64,000 nucleotides of DNA from DASRHT01 sp035293765 (GCA_035293765.1 DATGMF010000025.1:96505-160504), one strand, 5' to 3'; positions 51,854 to 60,748 are shown, counted from the first letter of the stretch. Made by a program: numbers and translations. The notes: generated by a model from the letters alone, not told the origin.

Positions 51854-52876
51854 ATGGCAGACACATTGGTTGCAAGCAAAACACTGCTTGATGTGCGTGA
51901 CCTCAAAATGCATTTCCCCTTGACGAGAGGTATCGTCCTGCAGCGTGTGGTGGGCCATGTACGGGCGGTCGATGGGGTGAGCTTCAGCATCGAGCGTGGG
52001 CAAACACTCGGCCTGGTCGGTGAAAGCGGCTCAGGCAAAACGACGATTGGCCGCACTATTGTACGACTCTATAAGCCAACGTCGGGCGAGATTCTCTTCG
52101 ATAATGAGGATCTGGCGAAATTAAGTGGCGAACCATTGAGAAAAATGCGCCAGCGCGTGCAAATGGTCTTCCAGGACCCCTACGCCTCGCTCAATCCACG
52201 CTTTACCATCGGCTCATTGATCTCTGAGCCAATGGCTATTTATAAAATGGGATCGAGCCAGGAGATTCGCGACCGCGCTGTAGAGTTGCTGCGTGTGGTA
52301 GGGTTGCGCCCAGAATATATTGATCGCTACCCACATGAGTTTAGTGGCGGGCAGCGCCAGAGGATCGCGGTTGCACGCGCTCTCTCGATCAATCCTGAGT
52401 TTATCATTGCCGATGAGCCTGTTTCGGCGCTGGACGTCTCCGTTCGTGCGCAGGTGCTCAACCTCTTGCAGCGCCTGCAAAGCCAGTTCAATCTCACCTA
52501 TCTGTTCGTTTCGCACGATTTAAGTGTGGTCCGTCACGTAGCTGATCGTATCGCTGTGATGTACCTGGGCAAGATTGTCGAACTATCGGATCGTGACGAA
52601 TTGTACGCAGCTCCCAAACATCCTTATACGAAAGCGTTGCTCTCTGCGGTTCCCATTCCTGACCCTGCGATAGAGAAAAAGCGTCAGCGCATCATTCTCT
52701 CTGGCGACCTGCCCAGCCCAATTAATATCCCTTCGGGCTGCCGTTTCCATACCCGTTGCCCGATGGCGCAATCTATCTGCCGAGAGGTTGAACCGGTTTT
52801 CGAAGCCAAAGAAGGCCGCCAACATTATGCCGCCTGCCACTTCGCAGAACAGGTGACGCCACCGCTGGCTGATTAA
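51854..52876 (+). CDS. peptide ABC transporter ATP-binding protein (OppF/DppF type)
   Basis: A 340-residue ATPase with Walker A GESGSGKTT, signature FSGGQRQRIAVARAL, Walker B FIIADEPVSALD and the cysteine-containing C-terminal region CRFHTRCPMAQSICREVEP. AAGGAGAAGAAG precedes the ATG. It completes a five-gene importer operon (binding protein, two permeases, two ATPases) and is followed by a strong stem-loop. Confidence 0.95.
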   Translation: MADTLVASKTLLDVRDLKMHFPLTRGIVLQRVVGHVRAVDGVSFSIERGQTLGLVGESGSGKTTIGRTIVRLYKPTSGEILFDNEDLAKLSGEPLRKMRQRVQMVFQDPYASLNPRFTIGSLISEPMAIYKMGSSQEIRDRAVELLRVVGLRPEYIDRYPHEFSGGQRQRIAVARALSINPEFIIADEPVSALDVSVRAQVLNLLQRLQSQFNLTYLFVSHDLSVVRHVADRIAVMYLGKIVELSDRDELYAAPKHPYTKALLSAVPIPDPAIEKKRQRIILSGDLPSPINIPSGCRFHTRCPMAQSICREVEPVFEAKEGRQHYAACHFAEQVTPPLAD

Positions 52877-52899
52877 AGCCTACTCTAATAAATGACTAC

Positions 52900-52947
52900 A
52901 CAGAGGTCAGGGTACGCAAAACGATATATGCGTACCCTGACCTCTGT
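52900..52947 (+). terminator. stem-loop after the peptide importer operon
   Basis: A perfect 19-bp stem (ACAGAGGTCAGGGTACGCA and its complement) encloses a 10-base AT-rich loop 23 bases after the last stop. T-poor sequence follows, so it may act mainly as an mRNA-end stabiliser. Confidence 0.6.
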
Positions 52948-53072
52948 TCCTCATATGTGATAATTGACATGCGCCTACATTGGGAATATCCTATGCAGTA
53001 GAGATATACTCTTCGTGTGTAATAGCTGTCAATGTTGTTAGTGATATACGCATGCGAGAAAAGGAATGCTTG

Positions 53073-53579
53073 ATGATAACTAATCGACGTTCGGGCGGAC
53101 AGATCGCGCTGCTCCTTCTGTCTATACTGGGTATTGGCGTTGCCGTTTACCTGACAGCCGTGCATTACGAGAATGTGCCCCTGGTCTGTTCGACAAGCGG
53201 CTTTATCGACTGCGCGCGCGTGCTCTCCAGCTCTTACTCGGTTGTGCCCGGCACGGCGATCCCTATCACTATCCCCGGCCTCTTCTGGTGTGCCGTTGGT
53301 GCAGCTCTGGCGCTTGCGGGCTGGCGGTCAGGATGGCAACGACGCCCTCTTCTGCTGGCTGAGTTTGCCTGGACTGCATTAGGCATGCTCACCGTCTTCT
53401 ATCTGCTCTACGTCGAAATAGTGCAGTTGCATACCATCTGTGCGTGGTGTACCGTGCTGCATGCGATTATCCTGGTAATGTTTCTGATGACGATCTGGCA
53501 ATTACAGACGCCAGAACTTGAAGAGGAGCCCGAAGGAACGGAGGAAGAGCAACCAACTGCCAATGCTGTGCATGATTGA
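53073..53579 (+). CDS. vitamin K epoxide reductase (VKOR) family protein
   Basis: A 168-residue membrane protein with four or five helices. The loop pair C39/C47 (CSTSGFIDC) and the redox motif CAWC (C123, C126) are both present, as is the conserved Ser/Thr region between. Bacterial VKOR reoxidises a DsbA-like partner using quinone, driving disulfide formation outside the membrane. No thioredoxin domain is fused, unlike many actinobacterial forms. AAGGA lies seven bases before the ATG at 53073. An anchored two-cysteine protein is encoded next. Confidence 0.9.
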   Translation: MITNRRSGGQIALLLLSILGIGVAVYLTAVHYENVPLVCSTSGFIDCARVLSSSYSVVPGTAIPITIPGLFWCAVGAALALAGWRSGWQRRPLLLAEFAWTALGMLTVFYLLYVEIVQLHTICAWCTVLHAIILVMFLMTIWQLQTPELEEEPEGTEEEQPTANAVHD

Positions 53580-53638
53580 TGCGCAAAACCATCTTTTCTA
53601 TCTTTTTAGCGCGATCATGTATTTCAGAGGAGATGAAA

Positions 53639-54154
53639 ATGAAACGTTGGCTGCTCCTGACCCTGGCTATTATTGTTGTAAGTGCTACTATGCTCATTGC
53701 TGTCCGTCAGTACATTATTTCGCTCCCTCCGGCCCTGGCTCCTCATTCTGGCCTGCTGCGCATACCAAATAGCGCCTACAAATATCATCTATGCACGGAA
53801 GCAATGGCCTTTGCTCATGCTTTGCCGAGCAATCCTTATAAAACTGACTACACGTTCCAGGACCCGTTTCGTCCGGCCAGCGATACGATCATTCCTTACC
53901 TGCTCAGCTATAATCTGCAGACGCAGACGGTGGACTTCAATGTAGAGATTATTATTGCCCAGGTTGGCACATTCCATGACGTGATTGCCCAGGTGCATGA
54001 ACTGGATGGCATCTCTGTCATCTTACCTGATAGGCAAAACCATCTCCAGCATAGTGATATTCCGCAGTTTATCGTCTCTTCCCTCAATAGCGGTCAACCA
54101 ACCATACTGGATTATACCTGTCCCGAACAATGGGTGTGGAAGGCCAACACTTGA
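53639..54154 (+). CDS. membrane-anchored secreted protein with two cysteines, unknown
   Basis: A 171-residue protein with an N-terminal helix (about 4-23) and an extracytoplasmic domain of about 145 residues. It has two cysteines, C52 (YHLCTEAM) and one near residue 161 (DYTCPEQW), which could form one disulfide. AGGAG six bases before the ATG at 53639 sets the start. It begins 59 bases after the VKOR stop, so a substrate or partner relation with VKOR is likely but unproved. No CxxC thioredoxin motif is present, so it is not a DsbA. No family is recognised. Confidence 0.7.
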   Translation: MKRWLLLTLAIIVVSATMLIAVRQYIISLPPALAPHSGLLRIPNSAYKYHLCTEAMAFAHALPSNPYKTDYTFQDPFRPASDTIIPYLLSYNLQTQTVDFNVEIIIAQVGTFHDVIAQVHELDGISVILPDRQNHLQHSDIPQFIVSSLNSGQPTILDYTCPEQWVWKANT

Positions 54155-54168
54155 ATGGTACAAGGCAA

Positions 54169-54957
54169 TTACTCCCACTTGAACGTACGAATGGCGACCA
54201 GCAGGATAACGACCGCCCATACCACCAGCACGATCAGCGAAAAGGTTGGGAACGGTACACCGCTGCTCATAGTCGCCTGAAGCGTCTGGGTGAGCGCGGC
54301 TGCGGGCAATAGTTGCGCCAGGTCCGCCAGGGGCGCTGGCAAGTGGCTGAGAGGGAGAATCCCGCCGCCCAGCATAATGAAAATCAAAAAGAGCGCGTTG
54401 GCAGCCGCCAGCGTCATTTCGGCGCGTAAAGCGCCGGCCATCGCCAGTCCTAGTGCCGCAAAGGTCACTGTGCCCAGAGCGATAATGAGCAGAGCCAGCA
54501 GCGGCGAACCGGCGGGCCTCCAACCATAGAATATGGCCGCAACGCCGGCCAGCAGCAAGACCTGTATCGCCTCAAGGATGAGAATAGAAATCACTTTGGC
54601 TATAATCAGTCCGCTGCGTGGCAGAGGAGAGCTGCCCAGACGTTTTAATACTCCATAGTACCGCTCGTATGCCGTGGCAATGCCCAGGTTCACCATTCCT
54701 GCCGCCATAATTGCTACAGCCAGAATGCCTGGCAGCAGAAAGCGAATGGCGCTCCCATTGATCGAAGGAATGACGTTAATTGACATAAAGAAGATCAAGA
54801 GCACGACAGGGATAATCAGTGTAACCAGGACATTTTCGCCGCGCCGCGATGTGAGCACCAGCTCATAGCGAGTCTGCGCGGCTACCTGGCGGGCCAGCGA
54901 GGCCGCTTTGCTGTCGTCCGTTTTATGATTGAGCGTACTGGTCGTTTGCGCTGCCAT
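54169..54957 (-). CDS. ABC-2 type exporter permease
   Basis: A 262-residue membrane protein with six helices and a cytoplasmic N-terminus (LARQVAAQTRYELVLTSRRGENV). It has the ABC-2 layout of the DrrB/NodJ type (RYYGVLKRLGSSPLPRSGLIIAKV). Its ATG overlaps the TAA of the ATPase gene by one base, so the two are coupled and should form one exporter. The substrate is unknown; drug or lipid export is typical of the family. Confidence 0.88.
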   Translation of the reverse strand: MAAQTTSTLNHKTDDSKAASLARQVAAQTRYELVLTSRRGENVLVTLIIPVVLLIFFMSINVIPSINGSAIRFLLPGILAVAIMAAGMVNLGIATAYERYYGVLKRLGSSPLPRSGLIIAKVISILILEAIQVLLLAGVAAIFYGWRPAGSPLLALLIIALGTVTFAALGLAMAGALRAEMTLAAANALFLIFIMLGGGILPLSHLPAPLADLAQLLPAAALTQTLQATMSSGVPFPTFSLIVLVVWAVVILLVAIRTFKWE

Positions 54958-55940
54958 TATTCTCTCACCTCCGATCCTGTCAAGCGCAGGAATAACTCTT
55001 CCAGCGAGCCGTGTCCTACGCGTAGCTCAGAGAGGGTGATATGCTGGTCGCGTAGCCACGCCGTCAATTCAGCCAGGAACGTTGGCATGGTATCGCCGGC
55101 CCCTGTCTCGATGACGTAGCTGCCGGGTCGTACCTCTTCTGCTTTAAGCACGGAGGGTAGCGCCGCCAGTTGCTGGCAATCCAGCCCCGTGGGCGCAACA
55201 AAACGCACCATATGAGCGTTCTTCACGCCAGTCATGTTGGCTGGCGTATCGAGCGCAATGAGTCGCCCGTGATCAATAATAGCAACGCGGTCGGCCAGTC
55301 GCTCGGCTTCATCCATCAGATGCGTAGTGAGCAGCACCGTCACTGCTTTGCTTTTGAGGTCGCGGATAATCTCCCAGGTTGCGAGGCGAGCCTGTGGGTC
55401 CATGCCGGAAGTGGGCTCATCCAGGAAAACAAGTGTGGGATTGCCAACCAGCGCGACAGCCAGAGCGAGACGGCGTTTCTGCCCGCCTGAGAGTCTGCGG
55501 CAGCGTGTTTTAGCTGAAGCAGTTAACCCGACTCGTTCAAGCAAGGCATCAACGCTCTGAGGATGCTCGTAATAGCTCGCGAAAAGATGCAAAACTTCGC
55601 GGGTTGTGAGTGCGGGATAGAGACCATCCTGCTGCAACATCACGCCGATTTGGGGTTTAAGGGTGTGTGCGTCGCGAATGGGATCGAGCCCCAGAACGCG
55701 GATCGTGCCTTCATCGGGTACACGATAACCTTCGAGCGTTTCAACGGTCGTTGTTTTCCCTGCGCCGTTGGGTCCCAGGAGTGCGAAGACCTCACCACGC
55801 TGGACGGCAAATTGTAAATTATCGACAACACGGTTGGCACCGTAGCTTTTGCTGAACTTATCAACGACGATGACTGCCGTACCGGTGGCAAGCCCCGATT
55901 GGCTGGTCGTTACCGTCGTTGTCTGCGTGTGAGCAGACAT
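54957..55940 (-). CDS. ABC exporter ATP-binding protein (DrrA/CcmA type)
   Basis: A 327-residue ATPase with Walker A GPNGAGKTT, Q-loop MLQQDGLYPALTTREV, signature LSGGQKRRLALAVAL, Walker B LVFLDEPTSGMD and the H-loop in LLTTHLMDEAERLAD. The C-terminal region of about 100 residues is typical of DrrA-type exporters. It is the first gene of a two-gene operon with the permease. No regulator lies next to it. Confidence 0.92.
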   Translation of the reverse strand: MSAHTQTTTVTTSQSGLATGTAVIVVDKFSKSYGANRVVDNLQFAVQRGEVFALLGPNGAGKTTTVETLEGYRVPDEGTIRVLGLDPIRDAHTLKPQIGVMLQQDGLYPALTTREVLHLFASYYEHPQSVDALLERVGLTASAKTRCRRLSGGQKRRLALAVALVGNPTLVFLDEPTSGMDPQARLATWEIIRDLKSKAVTVLLTTHLMDEAERLADRVAIIDHGRLIALDTPANMTGVKNAHMVRFVAPTGLDCQQLAALPSVLKAEEVRPGSYVIETGAGDTMPTFLAELTAWLRDQHITLSELRVGHGSLEELFLRLTGSEVRE

Positions 55941-56174
55941 AAAAACGAACTCCTTCAGAATGCTAGCAAAGAATAACGATAAAGATTGCTTTATATAGAG
56001 TACAGCAGTTCTCCGAGGATGACAAGGTATTTGTAGACTGCCTGAGTGAAGCCAGCCAGTAAGCCTTCATCCATTTGGCTCATTGATTCGTGCTAATGGT
56101 AGCAAAAAGCTTTTTTCTGTCCCTTGAGCGTGGTTTATTGAGAACAGCTTGAAGAGAGGAAAAGGAGTGAAAAT

Positions 56175-56339
56175 ATGTTTGGTATTCTTTGGGGCGTTGT
56201 TGTTGTACTCGTAATATTGTGGTTGCTTGGCTTCCTCTTCCATATTGCAGGTGGGCTCATTCATCTGTTGCTGGTTCTGGCCGTCATTGTCCTTATATAC
56301 AACCTGATCATGAGTAACCGCTCACGAGGAACCGTCTAG
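56175..56339 (+). CDS. lmo0937-like small membrane protein
   Basis: A 54-residue protein with a hydrophobic stretch that forms one or two helices (MFGILWGVVVVLVILWLLG, then LIHLLLVLAVIVLIYNLI) and a short basic end. This is the pattern of the lmo0937/DUF5670 family of tiny stress-associated membrane proteins. AAAGGAG lies eight bases before the ATG, and a terminator follows 24 bases after the stop. It is divergent from the ABC exporter operon. The function is unknown. Confidence 0.8.
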   Translation: MFGILWGVVVVLVILWLLGFLFHIAGGLIHLLLVLAVIVLIYNLIMSNRSRGTV

Positions 56340-56362
56340 CTTGTTCATTGAGTGAACGCAGA

Positions 56363-56404
56363 AGCAGCAAGAGATAGCTCATCATGAGAGCATCTCTTGC
56401 TGCT
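56363..56404 (+). terminator. terminator after the small membrane protein gene
   Basis: AGCAGCAAGAGAT and ATCTCTTGCTGCT form a perfect 13-bp stem, with GCTC/GAGC pairing inside the loop; CCTCTATTTTG follows. Confidence 0.7.
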
Positions 56405-56470
56405 CCTCTATTTTGCTATGCTGTGATTTGCATTTTCTCCAGGCGAGAAGGCAGATCTTTATAAGATCAC

Positions 56471-57046
56471 CTATGATCCTGCATTGGTGGATAGGGGCTT
56501 TGTTTCCTCAATTGTGACGTTTTTGCCTTCTTGAACTATCTGGAGTTGCTCTGGTGAAATACCGGAGGTTTTGAGCAGATGCACGATCATACGGGTTTGT
56601 TTGAGGATCTCCTCATCCTGCACTGAAAGATGGGCTATGATCTGCTCAATATCATGATATGTTTTCATGGTTGTGTTGTACTGCTCTTCGGATTGCAGCT
56701 CCTGTTTGCGTCCTAGCAATCCCTGACCAACCATAATGACGATCATTAACGGCAATTGCGGCACCGAAGCCAGAGCCAGCAGCAGAGGCCAGGGCAGTGG
56801 ATCAAAATGTGCGATAGTGGCGTTCGCAAGAATCCACAGAACGATCCAGAGCATAATGAGCCAGAAGGTCGGCATAGCCTGGAAGACGCTCGTCATGCCG
56901 ACAGCGACCTTCTGATTGAAATTTCCCGCGGCCTTCTCAGCTTCAAAGATTAAATTGACATTGCGTGGCTGATGTGGATGGGGCGTATGTTGAAAAAGAT
57001 GATGTGGTTGTTCCTGGGAAATAGTTTGTGCGCTTTTTTCTGCCAT
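56471..57046 (-). CDS. DUF1003 membrane protein
   Basis: A 191-residue protein. A His/Pro/Gln-rich N-terminus is followed by two helices (about 75-96 and 102-127) and a cytoplasmic helical tail (LQSEEQYNTTMKTYHDIEQIIAHLSVQDEEIL), the standard DUF1003 arrangement. The conserved core begins NFNQKVAVGMTSVFQAMPTFW. AAGGAG eight bases before the ATG at 57046 sets the start. The function of the family is unknown. It is convergent with the lmo0937-like gene. Confidence 0.85.
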   Translation of the reverse strand: MAEKSAQTISQEQPHHLFQHTPHPHQPRNVNLIFEAEKAAGNFNQKVAVGMTSVFQAMPTFWLIMLWIVLWILANATIAHFDPLPWPLLLALASVPQLPLMIVIMVGQGLLGRKQELQSEEQYNTTMKTYHDIEQIIAHLSVQDEEILKQTRMIVHLLKTSGISPEQLQIVQEGKNVTIEETKPLSTNAGS

Positions 57047-57140
57047 AGCTATCGCTCCTTGCATATGAATCAAATTCAGGACTAGTGACAATAAAATAAC
57101 TATACTATAGAACTTTTTCTTTGTAAGTCAATCCTCAGCA

Positions 57141-57290
57141 ACCATCGTCCAGGGCTATTTACTGCTCTGAAGAAGAGGGGGTCAAGGGGCACAGCCCCTT
57201 GCGGGGCGCGGGGTGTCCCCGCTCATTCTTCCCCTCCCTCGCCCCCGAAGGGGGCAAAAAAAGAAGAATTAAATAGCCCTGACCATCGTC
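57141..57290. mobile_element. 132-bp MITE-like element with 9-bp target duplication
   Basis: Element 57150-57281 has 12-bp perfect terminal inverted repeats, CAGGGCTATTTA and TAAATAGCCCTG, flanked on both sides by ACCATCGTC (57141-57149 and 57282-57290). Inside are GC-rich hairpins (CAAGGGGC/GCCCCTTG, CGGGG/CCCCG, GCCCCC/GGGGGC). It encodes nothing. A 9-bp duplication suggests mobilisation by an IS4/ISAs1- or IS1-type transposase, which is not in the window. Confidence 0.88.
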
Positions 57291-57501
57291 GCTTCCCTGT
57301 TTGTATTGAAATCGAAGCATGTGAATTGGCGTGGTGATGAGGGGATGTGTTATACTAACGGAATATTCATTTGTCTATCTCATCGACAACCTGATAGGTA
57401 TTACCAAGTAGTAGAGTGTGCAATGTATTCCTCGGGAGGCTCCAGCATGTGTTCCGGCTGTGCTGGATGTTTTTAAAGGAGGATAGGAGGATACCGCGAT
57501 C

Positions 57502-59004
57502 ATGTCTCTGGCGCATCGGTCGGACGATTTTTCCAGTAAGTTTGTCTCGGAAGGTCTTACATTTGATGATGTCCTCATCATCCCAGCCGCATCTTCGGTG
57601 CTCCCTCGTGATGTTTCTACACAGACCCGCCTCACCCGTAAAATCGCCATCAACATTCCTATAGCCAGCGCTGCTATGGATACCGTCACCGAAGGACGGC
57701 TGGCGATTGCTCTGGCACGCGAGGGCGGGATTGGCATAGTACATAGTAATTTATCAATCGATGATCAGGCGCAGGAAGTAGATAAGGTCAAGCGTTCGGA
57801 ATCGGGGATGATCACCGACCCGATCACTCTGGAACCGACCGCGTCATTGCAAGAGGCCCTGGGGGTAATGCGGCGCTTTCATATCTCAGGCGTCCCCATT
57901 ACTGAGCATGGGAAGCTGGTCGGCATTCTTACCAATCGTGATATCCGCTTTGAAACCAACGCCGAGCGGCCCATCGCGGAATTGATGACAAGAGAAAACC
58001 TGATCACGGTGCCGGTGGGGACAACGCTGGAACAGGCCAGGGAAATTCTCCATCGCTACAAGGTCGAGAAACTACCGGTTGTGGACGATCATGGGGTGCT
58101 TAAAGGGCTCATCACCATGAAAGATATCCAGAAAAAGATCCTGTATCCCAATGCAGCCAAAGATGAATTTGGGCGACTACGCGTGGGTGGGGCGGTCAGC
58201 GTGGGGCCGGATGTTGAAGCTCGCTGCGGCGCGTTGATCGAAGAAGGGGTGGATGTCATCGTCATCGATACCTCGCATGCTCATTCGCGCATGGTCCTTG
58301 AAACAACGGCGCGTATCAAAGACCAGTTTGGTAAACGCATACAAATCATCGCGGGTAATGTTGTCACGGCTGAGGCGACAGAGGCGGTAATTCAGGCGGG
58401 AGCGGATGCCGTCAAGGTAGGTATTGGAGCGGGAGCTATTTGTACAACGCGCGTCATCGCCGGTATTGGCATGCCTCAAATCACCGCCATTTATGACTGC
58501 GCCCAGATAGCGCGACAATATGACGTGCCAATCATCGCCGATGGTGGTATCCAGTATTCTGGGGATATCGCCAAAGCCATTGCCGCCGGGGCCGATTCGG
58601 TCATGCTGGGAAGCCTGCTGGCGGGGGTGGATGAAAGCCCAGGCGAACTGATTATCTCGCATGGTGAGCGTTTCAAAGATTATCGCGGCATGGGTTCAAT
58701 TGCGGCAATGAAACAGCGCCGCTATAGCAAGCATCGTTACTTCCAGGGTGAGATGGATGAGTCGCAGCTCATCGCCGAAGGTATTGAGGCGCGTGTGCCA
58801 TATAAGGGGGCGCTGGGTCCTTTTGTCTATCAAATGGTCGGCGGCCTGCGTCAGGCGATGGGGTATGCCGGAGCGGCCACCATCAAAGAGATGCAGGAAA
58901 ATACCCGCTTCACGCGCATTACAGGCGCAGGTTTGCGCGAAAGCCATCCTCATGACGTTATGATCGTCAAAGAAGCTCCCAATTACGGCTCAAAAAGCAG
59001 GTAG
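57502..59004 (+). CDS. guaB: inosine-5'-monophosphate dehydrogenase
   Basis: A 500-residue IMP dehydrogenase that oxidises IMP to XMP in guanine nucleotide synthesis. The N-terminal TFDDVLIIPA start, the paired CBS domains (about 95-215) and the catalytic Cys314 are present, along with ADGGIQYSGDIAKAIAAGAD and MGSLLAGVDESPGE. The catalytic loop reads GIGAGAICTTR where most enzymes have GIGPGSICTTR, so the proline and the phosphate-contacting serine are both alanine. The flap and MGSIAAMK region also differ slightly from the usual. The ATG at 57502 agrees with the family N-terminus. A stem-loop follows. Confidence 0.95.
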   Translation: MSLAHRSDDFSSKFVSEGLTFDDVLIIPAASSVLPRDVSTQTRLTRKIAINIPIASAAMDTVTEGRLAIALAREGGIGIVHSNLSIDDQAQEVDKVKRSESGMITDPITLEPTASLQEALGVMRRFHISGVPITEHGKLVGILTNRDIRFETNAERPIAELMTRENLITVPVGTTLEQAREILHRYKVEKLPVVDDHGVLKGLITMKDIQKKILYPNAAKDEFGRLRVGGAVSVGPDVEARCGALIEEGVDVIVIDTSHAHSRMVLETTARIKDQFGKRIQIIAGNVVTAEATEAVIQAGADAVKVGIGAGAICTTRVIAGIGMPQITAIYDCAQIARQYDVPIIADGGIQYSGDIAKAIAAGADSVMLGSLLAGVDESPGELIISHGERFKDYRGMGSIAAMKQRRYSKHRYFQGEMDESQLIAEGIEARVPYKGALGPFVYQMVGGLRQAMGYAGAATIKEMQENTRFTRITGAGLRESHPHDVMIVKEAPNYGSKSR

Positions 59005-59019
59005 CGATTTGGCGCGGAT

Positions 59020-59061
59020 ATGTATCGCAAAAAGTACCCACAAGTAGTTTTTGCGATACAT
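59020..59061 (+). terminator. stem-loop after guaB
   Basis: ATGTATCGCAAAAA and TTTTTGCGATACAT form a perfect 14-bp stem with a 14-base loop, starting 15 bases after the guaB stop. Confidence 0.6.
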
Positions 59062-59207
59062 TATGGATAGGTGATAAAAGTGGCAGTGGGGTAATTAGCC
59101 AAGATGTCCCATAGGATTGCGCCTCCCCTAATCCATCAGTTAGAATAGCAAAGGTCATATGCTCTTAAAGAGCGCAATAATCGCTGCCTGTTAGTGTGGA
59201 GGAAAGA

Positions 59208-59573
59208 ATGGTTGATCTCAAACAGATGCTGGGCCGTTTCTTATCGATTCCGGGGGTGCGCCAGGCGATTCTGGTTGGGCGCGATGGTTTACTGATTGAA
59301 GGTCTGACACGGGAGGGGAAAGAAGATATGGAGGCGGTGGGGGCGATTACTACCACGGGCTTGAGCACGGCGGAAGCGCTGGGGAAAGAGATTGCACGAG
59401 GGAGTGTGGTGGGCGTACTGATGGAGTACGAGCAGGGGTTAGTGAGCGTAGATCCTGTAGGCGATTTTGCCATTCTAGTAACTCTTTCTGATAATGCCTC
59501 GAACATTGGCCGCGTGCGCCACCTGGTGAAGACCAGTCGCAACGAAATTTTGGAGGCTCTTGATATTGTCTAA
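59208..59573 (+). CDS. Roadblock/LC7 domain protein (first)
   Basis: A 121-residue single-domain Roadblock/LC7 protein. ILVGRDGLLIEG and the later GSVVGVLMEYEQGLVSVDPVGDFAILVTLSD follow the family strand pattern. In bacteria such proteins (MglB type) bind small GTPases and act as activators or scaffolds. GGAGG five bases before the ATG at 59208 sets the start. It is the first gene of a module with a second Roadblock protein and an MglA-like GTPase. Confidence 0.85.
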   Translation: MVDLKQMLGRFLSIPGVRQAILVGRDGLLIEGLTREGKEDMEAVGAITTTGLSTAEALGKEIARGSVVGVLMEYEQGLVSVDPVGDFAILVTLSDNASNIGRVRHLVKTSRNEILEALDIV

Positions 59574-59638
59574 CGCAGAAAGTCGTGCAAAATACGAAAC
59601 TTCCTTTGCTAGCCGTGTAGACGGAGGGCGGCGCGTCC

Positions 59639-60133
59639 ATGGAACAACTGACGAATCTTGTTATTTCAGATCGTGAGCTTGCCACTATTTCGGCAGTGCT
59701 AATGAAGCTAATGAATGACACCAATGCCACTTCTACGATGCTGATCGACAAAAGCGGGCAGGTGGTTGCTGTGCAGGGAACAGGCACGCGGCGCAATGTT
59801 ACAACGCTTGGCGCATTGCTCGCGGGCGTTTTCTCCTCTTCGCGAGAAGTGGCGAAATTGCTCGACGAGAAAGATTTTCGCAATATCTTCCAGCAGGGAG
59901 TGCAGGAAAATATCTATACGTCGATGGTCGAGGAACAGTGGCTGCTCGTCATTATATTTGATAAACTGACACATATAGGTTTAGTCAAAGTCCTTTCGAA
60001 GAAAGCTTCCGATGAGCTAGGCCGGATTCTCGATCATGTGCGTAATGATACGGCGCGCGCGAAATCCTCAGTGATCAATGTACAATTTCGCTCTTCAGTC
60101 GAAGATACTATCGATCTGCTCTTCCGGGATTAG
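59639..60133 (+). CDS. Roadblock/LC7 domain protein (second)
   Basis: A 164-residue protein with one Roadblock/LC7 domain (TSTMLIDKSGQVVAVQG, EEQWLLVIIFDKLTHIGLVKVLSKKA) and a longer C-terminal tail. It is distinct from the first Roadblock protein. The GTPase gene starts 12 bases after its stop, so the two are probably translated together. It may act with the first protein as a heterodimeric partner or activator of the GTPase. Confidence 0.85.
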   Translation: MEQLTNLVISDRELATISAVLMKLMNDTNATSTMLIDKSGQVVAVQGTGTRRNVTTLGALLAGVFSSSREVAKLLDEKDFRNIFQQGVQENIYTSMVEEQWLLVIIFDKLTHIGLVKVLSKKASDELGRILDHVRNDTARAKSSVINVQFRSSVEDTIDLLFRD

Positions 60134-60144
60134 GGGAACCTGGC

Positions 60145-60720
60145 ATGGCGCTCATAAATATTGCTAGTCATGAAATCCATTGTAAGATTGTTTACTATGG
60201 CATTGGCTACTGTGGGAAAACCACGAACCTGCAACACGTTTATAAAAGCATCACTCCGTCCGCTCGTGGAGAGATGCTCTCGATTGCCACCGAGACCGAA
60301 CGTACGCTGTTTTTTGATTTTCTACCGCTTGACCTCGGGACTGTGCATGGCTTTCGCACGCGCTTTCACCTGTATACTGTGCCCGGACAGATCCTCTATG
60401 AACGTACACGTCTGGCGGTGCTCAATGGGGCCGATGGTATTGTCTTTGTGGTAGACTCCCAGGCAGAGAAGTTCGAGGAGAATGTACAGAGTATTTATGA
60501 GCTAGAACTGAATATGCGCCGTATAGGCAAAGATATGAGCACTTTTCCCCTGGTAATGCAGTGGAATAAGCGCGATATGCCGAACGCGCTGCCAGTTCCT
60601 GTGCTTGAACGATACCTCAATCGCCGTCGGGTTCCCAGCTTTGAATCCGTCGCCGCCGATGGCAGAGGCGTATTTGCAACCTTGCGCTCGATTAGCAAAT
60701 GCGTAATGGCGCAACTATGA
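60145..60720 (+). CDS. MglA-like small GTPase
   Basis: A 191-residue Ras-like GTPase of the MglA group. The P-loop is GIGYCGKTT (19-27). Switch II is TVPGQ, where the Asp of DxxG is replaced by Thr, a hallmark of this group. WNKRD is the guanine motif. In Myxococcus MglA sets cell polarity; in other phyla these GTPases are linked to polarity, motility or sensing. Two Roadblock genes directly upstream complete the module. Filament growth or polarity is a reasonable but untested role. Confidence 0.92.
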   Translation: MALINIASHEIHCKIVYYGIGYCGKTTNLQHVYKSITPSARGEMLSIATETERTLFFDFLPLDLGTVHGFRTRFHLYTVPGQILYERTRLAVLNGADGIVFVVDSQAEKFEENVQSIYELELNMRRIGKDMSTFPLVMQWNKRDMPNALPVPVLERYLNRRRVPSFESVAADGRGVFATLRSISKCVMAQL

Positions 60721-60748
60721 CGTTTGCCGATGAGGCCAGGGTCTCTAA

